Source: Podaxis mareebaensis (lineage: Eukaryota > Basidiomycota > Agaricomycetes > Agaricales > Agaricaceae). From it: a stretch of 64,000 nt of DNA. The notes under the pieces were generated by a model. The model saw nothing but the letters and a program-made list of their open reading frames with translations. It was not told the origin of the DNA and made no database searches. Position numbers and translations under genes: made by a program. This document shows, piece by piece, positions 23,521 through 34,209 of this stretch (within the stretch, counting starts at the first letter, position 1; every line of letters begins with the position of its first letter). The DNA lies in contig JAEUWP010000117.1 of the NCBI GenBank assembly GCA_018524725.1, forward strand, positions 1-64,000, given 5' to 3'.

Positions 23521-26500
23521 TCATTGTACACCCGAATCCAGACGCCTCAACAATGTCTGTGCCAACAATACCTCTTCCAAGTCTAACACGACCTCCTGCG
23601 AACTCTTCTCCAACTGCAGTCTACTCTCAGGACGTTTCTGCTGCGCCAGAGGTGTCGTCTCCCTCTCGTTCAATGGTGTATGCCGATTCGTGACCGGGGA
23701 CGACTTGAACGGGATCGGAACGGGCGACCCCTTCCTCCTCACTGTCAACGGCGTCTTTGCCGGGGCGTTCAACCTATTCTTCTTCACGGACAGCCTAATC
23801 CCCGATTCCCTCTTCTCAATCCGAGCGATAGGGGACGCACGTAACCCCGAACCAACCGACTGATCAGGAGTAATCTTCGCTGTAGCAGGTTGCTGTTTCC
23901 TCGACAAGCTGTCATCGAATGCATCACCACCGGCGCAACCACTCTCCTTGGATCTCTCTGCTCCCAGCACAGGATCTTGGGTCCTGTGTTGTCGTAACGG
24001 AGGTGGTTTGAACGAACTCGGGGCCTCTCTACTCCTCCCACTCAAGCTCCCTCTCAAACTTTGCCTCCCACCCAAATCTGTCGTCGATAAAGGAGAATCC
24101 GATCTTCTCTTCTTCGCATCCTTCAAAGTCGGGGAGGCGCCAGTGATGGGCATAGGCGAATCTGGCCGTCTTGTAGACCTCCCAGATCCAGACGCAAATC
24201 CCTTGCTACTAACAGTGGTAGTGGCTGCTCCGCCTTTTGGGCTTCTCTTTACCATTATCATCTTGTCCCTCCCGCTTTGTCCAACAGCCTTTCTCAACGA
24301 GGGCGGAAAATCCGCCACGGTCGCCTCCTTATGTTGTCCATATTCAGGTCTACCACCAACGTCGCTGACGGCAACAGGCAATTTCCCCCAGGTAGTCGTC
24401 TTCGTTCGCATAAGCGCACCGCCACCCCTCACCATCTTCCTTTCTTCGTTCTCCATTTTCCCCTCATTCACATCCTTACGCTGTTCGCCACCATCATACC
24501 CCATCTTCGCTTTGCCCTTCACACTACCCAGCACTCTCCCACCTTCCTCGCATAGGCCACTACGACTCGGACTATGTCCTGCATCCGACCCACCCCCAAC
24601 CCTGGCGGCGGTGCTGGCGTTGATCCACTGAGGCAACGCCAACCCAGGCGCAGGGCTTGCAAACGGATCCGTAAGGTCTACAAAATCCGCCGTATCCGAA
24701 CACGCACACGCACCCCCACCCTCCTTCATCCTTTCTTTCCCAAACCGCTCCTCCAAACTCCTCTCTCCATCCCCAACCGACTTGAAATTGAACGGATTCC
24801 ATTCTCCCATCTTGGACGACCCATTCCGCCTATGCGTTCCCCTTCCGATTACACTCCCACTCCTACCAATAACAATTCGGCTTGTCCGTCCCTCGGGAAG
24901 TAAATCCGAGCTCACAGACCTCAGCATATGTTCATTCCCATCCACGCCAATACGAGCGTTCGCACTCAATGGCCTCCTTAGCCTCATCCTAATCCGCTCT
25001 GCCCTTCCCCATGCCGAACGCGACGTTGGACTGTCCAGGCCCGGTGAGCCCGACGGAAGTGACACCGAGGTTGGGGATTTGGGACTCGCAAAAGGGGACA
25101 CTGTTAGAGATTTGGCCTTTATCGTATTCGAATTACGAACTGGGCTTAGGAACAATGCCTTAAGGCTCATCGGATCTTTGCCAGTGAGCACTGTACAAGG
25201 ACTTGGGATCGAAGTCGCTTCGCCCACAGAGGTCGAACTTGAACCCATGCACCCAGGCTCGGAAACGGTGGTATCAATCATGTCAGCCTCGACCTCAGGA
25301 AGTGCATCTGGTTCGACTATTTCCCGGGCGACATTGACCTTTTCCTCAGGACGGGCGGGTCCTACCCTTATTGCCTCCCCTTTCTCTCCCTCGTTCCCCC
25401 GCTCTTTCTGGTAACACAGCTGACCATGGCATTTCTGATGATCATAACCATAGTGATCATGCTGGTGCTGTCGATGCCCAAACGACCCAATCTTCGGCGT
25501 TTCAGGCGGACTAGGCAACTGCCCACTTTCATTCTCATCCTCACTCCCAGCATTCCATCGACTCCTCGCCCTCGTCTTAGTCAAAACAGGCAACTCGATA
25601 CCCTCATCCTCTACTTTGACGTCTGTCGCTTTCCCTCCATGTGCGGTGTCATCGCGTGATTGGTCAAAGACGATGATAGGTCTCCTTTTCGGGCGGGGAG
25701 ACGAAAATGAAGACGAAATCGACGTGAAACGTCGGTGTTGTTGCTTTGGCCCCACGTCGTTGGTAGTATCGCTTCTGCTTCCACTTTTGCTGGTAAAGAT
25801 CCTGAACCGCTTCGCACCGGCAGCGCTGAACCTGAGGCTCGGGACCTTCTCTAGTCCAGGGCCCTTGGTGTCACATGGCTTTTCCGCAGAGTCCCCGCCG
25901 GCCGAGAGAGAAAGTCGAGGGATCATATCAACATTGACTTCCGCTGGTTCTTCATCTTGGGCCATCCGCTGCGTGATGGGGGTGGTGGCACTAGTGGCGG
26001 TGGCGGCTGGACCTAAGCCCCGAGTCGAGGGTGTTCCGCTCCGTTCTGGGTGGAGTCCATGCACTAGTGCCGCACTCCATTAGCATCAAGTCCCACCAAA
26101 TCCAGAGTGAGTAGAGGAAGCAAGGAACTTACGGAAAAGCGCAAACATGAATCCACAAACGCACAAAACCATAAACAGTGTCTCGAGGATTCTCAGAATC
26201 GCGGTACTTTGCGTGATAGCGTTTGTTCTCGCATCTGAATCACTAGCTCCGAGAACCAAGAGCAAGGTACCACTAAGTAACGCGCACAGTTGGGCTGCTA
26301 GCACTGTGAAGAGGACGTTTCTTGCTTGGGTGCGGAGGCGGGTTGCCTTTTTGCGAATCCCTGGGACCGTAGACTCTTTCGGCAATGAAGGGCTGATTGG
26401 GAGTTGCGCATTTGCTTCTAGGTCTTGGTTGGGATCCAGGTTGGCGGCGCAATCGGATCGAATGAGTTTAGGGTGATTAGGTGGAGCGGTTACAACGGAA

Positions 26501-27426
26501 TAGCTAGGACCAGCTGCGGCGTGCAAGTCGTCCAACGGGTGGAGATTCTTGTGGCCGTGGTTCTTCGAGCTGGAGTCCAACTTGTGGGTTTGGTCAGAAG
26601 AAGGGAAGGACATTGAGGAAGACGCGGGAGAAGGGAGGGGCGGGGGTATGAGGACAGTTATCGCGGTATTCAGTTTGGGGAGGGAAGAGGAAGCGCGAGG
26701 ATGAGAGTTTGGGTTTAACTCGGGAGAGATGGAAACGGAGGTGTAAGTTGGGTGCATTCGCGGCTTCTTCGAGTTAGATGGCGAGAACTTGGATGGTTTG
26801 ACGAGCTTGGTGCGCGTCGAATTTGGGGATGGGAAGTGGTGTGCGTGGATGAGGTGTATGAGGAGTGGGAGGGTGGAGAGGTTGAAAAGGAGGAAGATGA
26901 GTGGGGGGATGATTGTAGGGATTGCTGGGACAAAAGGTGTCGTGAGTCCAAAGGCGGTAGCTGTAGATGGTTTGTGAGTATATGCATGATCCCAGTTCGC
27001 GGGCTCTTACCACAGAAAAGAAGGGAAGAGAGAAGGAGTGTGTGTAGTCTGATTTGTATGTTCGGGGGATGCCAGGGTAACGGATTGCTGTACCCGAGTG
27101 TCAGATAGAGCGCCAACACACCCACTGCATAGCGCATATATTCAGTAATTTGTGCATCTACAGGGTCTGAACGGCGTACGCTCGGTATATAGGCACGCCT
27201 GGACGACGAATTCCGCTTTTGGGAGCGAGAGCGGGCCAGTACGGGCCTTGAGACTAATAACGCCAGCTGTAGAAGTAAGAGTTGCCAAGGAGAGGATCGT
27301 TAACCACGATGGACGGGGAAAGATGTACTGTTGGCCCAGAGAGAAAATACGCAAGGCGAGAGAAGCGGCAAAGAGAGGGGCGAGGAAAAAAAGAGCAGGA
27401 GGAACGACGTGGAAGGTTGGGAGCAT
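23521..27426 (-). CDS. Candidate seven-transmembrane protein with very long disordered tail
   Basis: I splice four exons: 27180-27426, 27011-27124, 26133-26960 and 23521-26063. The total, 3732 nt, is an exact codon multiple (1243 residues). The last intron (26064-26132) has a consensus GTAAGT donor, a TGCTAAT branch site and a TAG acceptor, and it joins what look like two separate frames only 22 bp apart. Seven hydrophobic segments are visible: FFLAPLFAASLALRIF, WLTILSLATLTSTAGVI, LGVLALYLTLGY, LLLSSLLFCATAFGL, PPLIFLLFNLSTLPLLIHLI, LFTVLAAQLCALLSGTLLLVLG and LETLFMVLCVCGFMFALF. Segments 5 and 6 are separated by a polar loop of over 100 residues. The remaining 850 residues are Ser/Pro/Arg-rich and disordered, with a short C-terminal helix (DLEEVLLAQTLLRRLD). 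The topology resembles a receptor, but I recognise no known GPCR motif. Function unknown. Confidence 0.7.
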
Positions 27427-28347
27427 TGGGGAGAGGAGGAGAGAGCTCAAGAGAGGGCAGGTCGGGCAGATAAGTATATTATCTGGACAGGACCGCGTCA
27501 CCCTCGGTCATAGTAGAGGTAATTGATGAGGTCGAGAAAGGAGAGCGAATGGCCATATACGTCTCAGATGCTGGACAACTTCTTCTGGCACTGTTGCAGA
27601 TCGCTTCGATTCTCCACAACTCGGAATCTTCCTGCCTTGCTTTTCGCTGCCCCAGCGCTGCGTGCGGACGTCCAAGTAAGACCATAGCCTAGGCAACAAA
27701 GACATTGTGCCCCTTGGTGCCAAGCGGGTCTTGTGATGACTTGAGCTTCATTTTGAGCATATCCAGTTGCTCGTCTCACCTATCGTAATGGCGCCGCTGT
27801 CAAGAGTGGTGGTGATAAGTGTGCCTAAATAGTTTTATCTTCTGTCTTCCAAAAATAACACACACACTCCAGCCGACCCTGAGGTGAGCACTAGTCTGCA
27901 CTAGTTCGGGAAATTTTAGATAGAAGGTTGTCTTGTAGGAAATAGGCAAAGCTCCGCGAGGGCCTCGGATTCTGGATTATTCCCTATTATTCCCCGCAAC
28001 ATGACTGAAAAAATAACCGACGCATATTCGAACGAATCAGGTTGTGCCACAGCCACACTGCGACGGGCGCATGTTTTAGATTTGCGGGCCTGTCGCGTTG
28101 TGGTGATGGAAGGTTGGAGAAGAAACAGAATGGAATTAATAGGCGCATGTGTGCGTGTGAGGCGAGTACATTGTGGGAGAGAATGTATGGTAGATATGCG
28201 AGCATGATAGGGGCGGATCACACAGTGCAGGACAGGTGGGAGATCTAGAGAAGGTGTGACAATCAAGAGAGACCGAGTGGACGGATGAAACTCGGCATGT
28301 AGATGCCGTGGGAAGGGGGCTAGTGTTTGGGGGTGTTGTTGGGAGAG
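27427..28347. other. Divergent promoter region between 7TM-like gene and bZIP gene
   Basis: No gene recognised. The genes on either side are transcribed away from each other, so this holds both promoters. The right end runs into a TATA box and a UPR-like element, listed separately. Confidence 0.45.
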
Positions 28348-28354
28348 TATATAA
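28348..28354 (+). promoter_or_regulatory. TATA box of the bZIP gene
   Basis: TATATAA, about 123 bp before the ATG at 28477. It sits next to the UPR element. Confidence 0.65.
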
Positions 28355-28356
28355 TG

Positions 28357-28364
28357 CCACGTCA
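28357..28364 (-). promoter_or_regulatory. UPR element match (TGACGTGG on minus strand)
   Basis: CCACGTCA on the plus strand reads TGACGTGG on the minus strand, the XBP1/Hac1-type UPRE core. It lies 2 bp downstream of the TATA box of a Hac1-like gene, which fits autoregulation. Functional use is inferred. Confidence 0.5.
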
Positions 28365-28476
28365 GTTTCGAGCCTCTTTACGACTTCCACGTAGTCCGTC
28401 CTGCGCTCCGCAGTATTCTGAGTCGTACAAGACTTGTCCCCTCCTTCCACGGCTCATCCACGACTCACTACGTACC

Positions 28477-29747
28477 ATGGCCAACACCGTCAACCCCTCA
28501 ACTCTCTCCGCCTCCTCCCCATCCCCCGCCTCTACCCCAGAACCTGGTCCTCCTCGCAAGCGCTCTCGTTCCGAGATGACTTCGGAGGAGCGCAAGGAGG
28601 CTCGTGCTCACCGTAACCGCATCGCCGCCCAGAACTCGCGCGATCGTCGCAAGGCTCAGTTCTGCTATCTCGAGCGCCGTGTCGCAGAGCTCGAGGAAGA
28701 GAACCGCCAGCTCCGTCTCTCTATCGGCCTCTTAACTCAAGGTCAACCAGCACCCGCAGTCTCTACCCCCCTCCCTTCTGTTTGTCCTGCCCCCGCCCCT
28801 GTTTCCATCTCAACAAAGTCCACTGAGGACTTAGCTCGCGACCGTGAAAATGCAGAGCTCAAGGAGCGTATCCGCACACTCGAGCGTGGTTGGGACGCCG
28901 TCGTCAAGGCTCTAGCAGCTCAGGGTCTACCCACTGGTCTGGCACCAGCTCCTCCCGCACCCACAACCCCTTCTTCCACCAAGCCCCTTCCCGCCCCCAC
29001 CGCTGCCTTTCCCTCTCCAGCGCCCTCCCACTCCTCCCTCGACTTCGACATCGACATCTCCAACGCCTCTTCCCCCTCATCAACAACATCAACCTCAACG
29101 CCTGTCTTCGTTCCCACATCCAGCACCAGCACTGCCCCTACCCCTCTCTCCGTGACATCTGAGGAACAGTCGACGACCAACGCACAGCAAGATTCCACTC
29201 GCCACCTAGCACGGGTGGCGTCCACTGGGTCTAACCCGGTGGCCCTGCAGCGGGTGGGCTTGCGTCGTTCCAATCGACTCTCCTTGTTGACTCCATGGGA
29301 GCTGGGCAACCTTCGTCTCAGGGAACGCAGAGCACGATCGACGAACAGGCGATGGAAGAGCTCTTCAGGGAGATTCTTGTCCCTGTACCTTCAGGCGAGG
29401 CGGTGACCGCTGAGGAGCATGAGCAGCAGGAGGAAGGTGATAAGGGGGGCAAGTGCGGCTCCCGGGAGGAGAAGAAGGACCAAAAGTGTTGTGGCGATCA
29501 GGGAAAGATGGATCTGACCTCATCTTCGGATGACGAGATTGCTCTGTCGGCGGATGAACAGTCTGTCGATTGGGCTAATGAGATTGAGATGCAGAGGATT
29601 TTGGATTCGTTGCAGCAGTCGTCTTCGGCACAACAAGCATTCGCCGGCCAAGATTTCACCATGAATAGCGTTGTTGACTTGGGTTTGGGTCTCCTTTCGT
29701 GGAACGAGGCTGAGGGTATGAACTCGAATGGCGTTGACGTCTTTTAG
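28477..29747 (+). CDS. HAC1/XBP1-like bZIP regulator of the unfolded protein response
   Basis: Start MANTVNPSTLSASSP in a good context (ACCATGG). A basic region follows at about residues 35-60 (KEARAHRNRIAAQNSRDRRKAQ) and then a leucine zipper (LERRVAELEEENRQLRLSIGLL). The NRxAAxxSRDRRK form, together with YLERRVAELEEEN, is the pattern of fungal Hac1/Cib1/Hxl1 proteins. Two overlapping frames are used. Frame one runs to a stop at 29406. Frame two, open from 29235, ends at 29747 with an acidic, Ser/Gln-rich C-terminal domain (MDLTSSSDDEIALSADEQSVDWANE). Joining them needs an intron of length 3n+2, the same class as the Ire1-cleaved introns of HAC1-type mRNAs. Exact splice points are not settled. 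Confidence 0.82.
29235..29406 (+). other. Overlap of two bZIP frames: site of frame-shifting intron
   Basis: Both bZIP frames are open only here, so the intron must start and end so as to jump between them. CTGCAGC at 29245-29251 matches the Ire1 loop consensus CxGxxGx, with the cut after the G at 29247, and equals the 3' loop of XBP1. A matching 3' loop is less clear: CAGGCGA at 29346-29352 fits the consensus and gives a 3n+2 intron, but its stem is weak. A 68 nt GT-AG intron from 29254 to 29321 also restores frame. Confidence 0.5.
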
Positions 29748-31085
29748 AGCGTCTGCTTTGAGTGTCTCCCCTTTCCTACCGTTTATCCCCTCGTCCTGCG
29801 TTTGGTAATCTCCCATCGGACTCGGTTATTTAACCTCCCCCATTCCCACTCCGATCTCGTTCACCACCTACGACCTCATGGCCAGGTCGATTACAACCTG
29901 TGTTTATTTGTGCCACGCTGCGACGGGACCTGAAAACTGCCTTCAGCTCTTGAAGGCCTTGGACTTTTCTCATCTCTATTTCATCCATCTATTTATTTTT
30001 CCTTCCCTCTCGTCTCTTCTATGTATATCAATCCTCTCTTCTCTCGGGTTCGGTCTCTGTATTCTGCGCTGTCTCTTCTTATCTATGTTTTCAATCCTGG
30101 TCTAGTCTAATCCTTCCTCTTTCTACTCCTAGTTTCTCTCTCGTCTCTCGTCTTGATTTTTTTTTTTTTGCAGGCTTTGATCACTACTTCTTTTCCATCC
30201 TCCCCTACTTTCCATTCCTCGCCGACATCCTTTCGCTTCGCCTTGCACGTCCATCATCTACAGATCCCCTCGCCTTTCGTTCACGTACCACATCACTTGA
30301 CCGATTTGACAACAGGAACGTCCTCTCGGAACGGGGCCAGTCGCAAGCAGGAGGACGCCGCACAGGGCAACGCGACCCACAGACCGTACCTTGCTCCCCT
30401 CTTCTGGGTATTGAGCAGCGGGCTCTTGTTGGCTTTGTCGCTTGTCTTGTCGCGTAGCTGTCTCTTCTAGTTTTGTGATGCTGCGCTGTCCATTTCCATT
30501 TCCTACCGTTGGTCTTGTAGTTCTGGTCGGATTTCATGGATTGGGCATTGGGATAGTTTTCGTTTGTAGTGTAGGCGCTTGCGTAGTTGTAGGTCTGGTT
30601 TTTGGATTTGTGCGGTTTGGATTGGAATTGAAAGTGATTTTCGTCTTGCTTGATTGTTGTCTGACGCGTAAACCGGTTGAAATCTGAAGGTGAATTTTCA
30701 ATCCGCTCACAACTTCCTAAACCCTATCCGGTTTCAATGACCGCCGGAAAAATTCAAGTCACTCGGACCGTGACCGTTTAATACACTGTTTCTATTAACC
30801 AACCTTTGCTGCATCGGCTGATCATGTCAAGCTGATTGGCGACGATATTGTTGACCTCAATGAGTGTGTCAACATTCAAGAGTAATCGCAACGCTGTCAG
30901 CAGGTCCCCGGTGAAGGAGATGAGGCAACTATATTCACGTAGCAGCAGCGAAGAAGCATGGGAGAGCTGTGCTCGCGCTCAACGTCACCACTGCCTGACC
31001 CACTGATTGGGCGTCAAGAGCTGCACAGCGAAGCTGTGACAAGGGAACAGGGCTCACCTTCTCTCCCCACCTCCTCGACGAGAAC
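29748..31085. other. 3' flank of bZIP gene and intergenic
   Basis: No supported gene. Pyrimidine-rich, with a T13 run at 30157-30169 followed by GCAG. The left part is likely the long 3' UTR of the bZIP mRNA. A 105-codon plus-strand frame at 30153-30470 ends in a hydrophobic stretch but has no start other than one beside the T run, so I leave it out. Confidence 0.4.
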
Positions 31086-32340
31086 ATGTTCGACAAGGCT
31101 AGCGGTTTCTTGCTCGACAATTGCCAACTCAATGACAATTCTAATCATTACTACGATGATAGCACAAGTGGTGAGAATTCCCTCTCATCGCTCTACCAGC
31201 TCTGTCTAACGCGGTACCTCTGCCATTTAGGTCTCCAACAGCTGTACCACGCCTCTATCCCGGCTGCAGCACATGACTCCTCCGCTCGCAAATATTCCCC
31301 CAAATGCCTCCCAGGAACTCGCAAACAGCACATTGAAGACTTCACATCATGGGCGTCAAGGTTCATCGCTGGTCAGGATCGCCGCTTTCCCATGACCTGG
31401 ATGAGTGGACCCGCTGGTGCCGGCAAGTCTGCTATTGCACAAACATGTGCGGAGAAGATAGGAAAGGACAAGTTGGGCACAGCTTTTTTCTTTTCTCAGC
31501 CAAACCAAGTCGACGACCCTGATCGTTTCTTCCCTTCTATCGCATTCCAACTTTCCACAAAGAACAAGCTGTTCTCGGGCATCCTGAATGAGAAGATTCG
31601 CGAGGACCCTTCTCTGTTATCGAAAACCATTGATGTGCAGTTCCAGGAGCTCATTGTTGCGCCCCTTGTGGAACTGAAGAAGCAAAGTGGAGAGATGCAG
31701 GACAGGCTTGTGATTATTGATGGGTTGGACGAGTGCGAGAGTGACGACGAGCAGTGTGTGATCGTCGATGTCATTGCAACAGCCATACGGGAGCACGGCG
31801 AGAACTTGCCACTCCTGTGGGCCTTCTTCAGTCGCCCAGAACCTCACATTGTCCGCACCTTTGCTTCCGATCATGTATCCTCCCTTTGTTGGTCGACGAC
31901 GCTCCCCGTATCCCATGAAGTCGACGAGGACATTCGGCTCTACCTCCAATGCGCGTTCGAAAATATTCAGAAGCGAAGACAGAGCAATCACGCCAACTTC
32001 CCTTCTGACACGCCCTGGCCCTCCGAAGAAGATATCACGGCCCTTGTACATATGTCGGGTGGGCTGTTCGCTTATCCTGCGACTGTGGTCAAATTTGTCG
32101 GTGATCCTAAGGTTTGGGATGTCAAAGAACAGCTCAGAGTCGTTCTCTCTCTCCGTTCCGGAAATGATCCGTCGACGAGCAACTAGCAGAACCCAATGGG
32201 GGAGCTTGATGCTCTCTACACCTTGATAATGCAGCGCGTCCCACCAGAAGTTCTTCCCTTCACCCTCTTGATATTGCTATTGCGCCACGAGCTGGCAGAA
32301 ATAGTCTATTCTCCCCAGATCAGTGACAATCCAAAACGGA
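31086..32340 (+). pseudogene. NACHT NTPase (NLR-like), 5' part with in-frame stop
   Basis: Fungal NLR-type protein of the Agaricomycete NACHT family, involved in nonself or stress signalling by family analogy. The start MFDKASGFLLDNCQLND is the usual N terminus. A GT-AG intron (31171-31230) joins DDSTSG to LQQLYHAS. The P-loop is GPAGAGKSA and the Walker B is LVIIDGLDEC. Conserved blocks continue (RPEPHIV, LVHMSGGLF). At 32184-32186 an in-frame TAG interrupts the protein, yet the same frame goes on with QNPMGELDALYTLIMQRVPPEVLP, a conserved NACHT segment. So this is a nonsense-mutated copy, or makes a 346-residue truncated NTPase. A likely 3' half lies at 34210-35223. Confidence 0.8.
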
Positions 32341-32429
32341 AATACTGGAACGGTCTAAATACGGACATGTTCGGTTGCCATTCTCGTGTGGCTCTCAGAC
32401 GGCGACACGCAGTCATCACATAATGCTAA

Positions 32430-32816
32430 TTCACATTTAGTGATTTGTTTTATTGGATTTTTGTCCCGTTGATTCAAGAACAGCTCGACACCTACGTTAC
32501 CTGGTGGAACAATCACAAAATTCGCAAACAAAAAGACAAGCTCATGCCATCGGCTCACATCCCCATTGACGCCCTTCGTCATCCCTCTCTATTCAACGCC
32601 CGCTCATGGCTCATCAAAGTTCCAGCAGAGGCACGAGCTGAAATGCGCAATGTCTTGTCTGATGCTGTTGGCCCCCGGGAGGCATATCTCTCATGGTACA
32701 GCCCCGAGTTTGACATTGAAGCTTCAGGGGCATATGAAGCACTTGGAAAACCTCCTCTGTTGTTACACTCTGCATGGGAAGTATTCACTGCCATGGCGAA
32801 TGTAATGGGAATTTAG
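32430..32816 (+). mobile_element. Integrase-core-like transposon protein, C-terminal fragment
   Basis: Reads FYWIFVPLIQEQLDTYVTWW, then NNHKIRKQKDKLMPSA. This is the C-terminal part of an integrase-core family scattered through Agaricomycete genomes, in which the phrase WNNHR.R.QKDK.MPSG is common. It ends with LHSAWEVFTAMANVM, also typical. A TTTAG acceptor directly before it suggests an upstream exon, which I cannot find intact. Probably a truncated transposon remnant lying between two NACHT pieces. Confidence 0.55.
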
Positions 32817-33011
32817 ATACCATTTGATAGCAAGAACTCGACGACCGTCTTTCTACTCTTATGATAGGCTTTGAATGTTTTTGGATAATAGTGGTCAAAT
32901 TTGAGTGCATTACATTCTACTTTGTGACTGTAAAACGCTACGGATGGTGGCCTCTATGTGAATCGGCAACGCGACGATTGTCGTTTTCGAGGCAACCTGG
33001 TGCCAGGCGCT

Positions 33012-33037
33012 TGGGCGTGTGACTAGGGCGTGTGACT
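33012..33037. repeat. Short tandem repeat before the F-box gene
   Basis: The 13 bp unit GGGCGTGTGACTA occurs twice in tandem in the 5' flank of the F-box gene. Confidence 0.6.
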
Positions 33038-33166
33038 AGTGTGCTCGCGCGTGAAAATGAACCTCGGACTTCTCGCCGACCGTACTCGGACTTCCCGTAT
33101 ACCCTACCTGCCCTGATCAATCATCGACAACGGTGTCGGGCAGCTTGGTCTCAAAGCCGCCCTACG

Positions 33167-34141
33167 ATGGAAACGAACCTCGCTAACTCACCCGATTTCG
33201 CGCTACATGTATACCGGGCGCAGAATATTTGCGACAACACCTTAGATGATGCGCAGCTGGAAACACGATGTCTGCTCGACAATGGGCGACACGATTGCAC
33301 GCCCATCTCCACGTGTTTTGCCGCCGGTCAGCTCGACAGGCTTCCCCTAGAACTCCTCATCGAGGTCCTGCTGCAGCTAGACATTCCTTCGCTGACTCGC
33401 TTCCGCAGCATCAACCGCCGCGCAATGCAGCTTGTCAACTCGGTCCGCCAGTACACTGCAATCATCGAGCATTGCCCTAACATCATCCGCGCCATTGTCA
33501 GCATCCAGGCGGACGCGTTTGATTGCGGTACACTGTACAGAACGCTTTGTACAAGCCGATGTTCCACGTGCAATCGCTTTGGCGACCATCTCTATCTTAT
33601 AGACTGTCGCCGCGTTTGCTACTTCTGTTTCACCCAGCGGCCGGAATACTTCCCCCTCACAGGTCACGAAGCATCTAGGTTGTTCACCCCCAATGCAACG
33701 CCGCAGAGCAGTACTAAAAGCTCCCCCAAACTCTTAGTGTTGGCAAAGCTCCCGAGCATCCTGAGCCTGCCCGGGCGGTACTGTGTTGCCTGGACTACGA
33801 GGGGGGGTAATCTGCAGCGGAAGCGACTTCGACTCTATGATCGTCAGGCAGTGGTCCAGAGTCTGGCGGGCCGTGGTCTTCCACAGCCGGACAAAACCAC
33901 CAGGGAACCTAAGCGATTCATGGCCATCATCACCGCGCCAGTTCTGCTCAATGCTGGCCGGCAGGTCGACCGGGGATTCTTCTGCCTCGGCTGCAAGGAC
34001 GAGACGGAGGAAAAAACTAAGCACTTTAGAATCAAATACACGACACAAGGCATTTTAGAGCACATTGCGAGCTGTGGACCAGTAGTAGAGAGGATCCCCG
34101 GCAGGTTCATGCATGTTGCCAAGGACTGTATCACGTCGTAG
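33167..34141 (+). CDS. F-box protein with Cys-containing region, ascomycete-like
   Basis: Single exon, 324 residues from METNLANSPDF; the frame is open further upstream but this ATG has the best context. The F-box is at about residues 57-100 (LDRLPLELLIEVLLQLDIPSLTRFRSINRRAM), followed by VNSVRQYTAIIEHCPNIIRA. A Cys-rich stretch (TSRCSTCNRFG, RVCYFCF) may bind zinc. The arrangement LPxELLxEVLxxLDIPSLTRFR...YxxIxxHxPNxIRA...C.xCxxFGxxLyLxxCxRVCYxC is, from memory, typical of Pezizomycotina F-box proteins. It differs from the F-box gene at 8449-10446. Another Cys pair is at FCLGCKDE. It lies between NACHT fragments and transposon pieces, so horizontal or transposon-aided arrival is possible but unproven. 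Confidence 0.75.
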   Translation: METNLANSPDFALHVYRAQNICDNTLDDAQLETRCLLDNGRHDCTPISTCFAAGQLDRLPLELLIEVLLQLDIPSLTRFRSINRRAMQLVNSVRQYTAIIEHCPNIIRAIVSIQADAFDCGTLYRTLCTSRCSTCNRFGDHLYLIDCRRVCYFCFTQRPEYFPLTGHEASRLFTPNATPQSSTKSSPKLLVLAKLPSILSLPGRYCVAWTTRGGNLQRKRLRLYDRQAVVQSLAGRGLPQPDKTTREPKRFMAIITAPVLLNAGRQVDRGFFCLGCKDETEEKTKHFRIKYTTQGILEHIASCGPVVERIPGRFMHVAKDCITS

Positions 34142-34209
34142 TCAGTTTTCCTGGATGGGGTACCTATTTCATAAAATCCCAAGCCCCTGTAACTAGGCTC
34201 TTCCTAATA

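Noticed and set aside
24782..25414. 210-codon plus-strand frame
   Set aside because: Antisense to the low-complexity tail of the 7TM-like gene.
26064..26086. Two separate minus-strand genes 22 bp apart
   Set aside because: A consensus GTAAGT/TGCTAAT/TAG intron joins them in frame, and the downstream part has no ATG at its start.
30153..30470. 105-codon plus-strand frame with hydrophobic C terminus
   Set aside because: Begins in a T run, has no clear start context, and lies in the probable 3' UTR of the bZIP gene.
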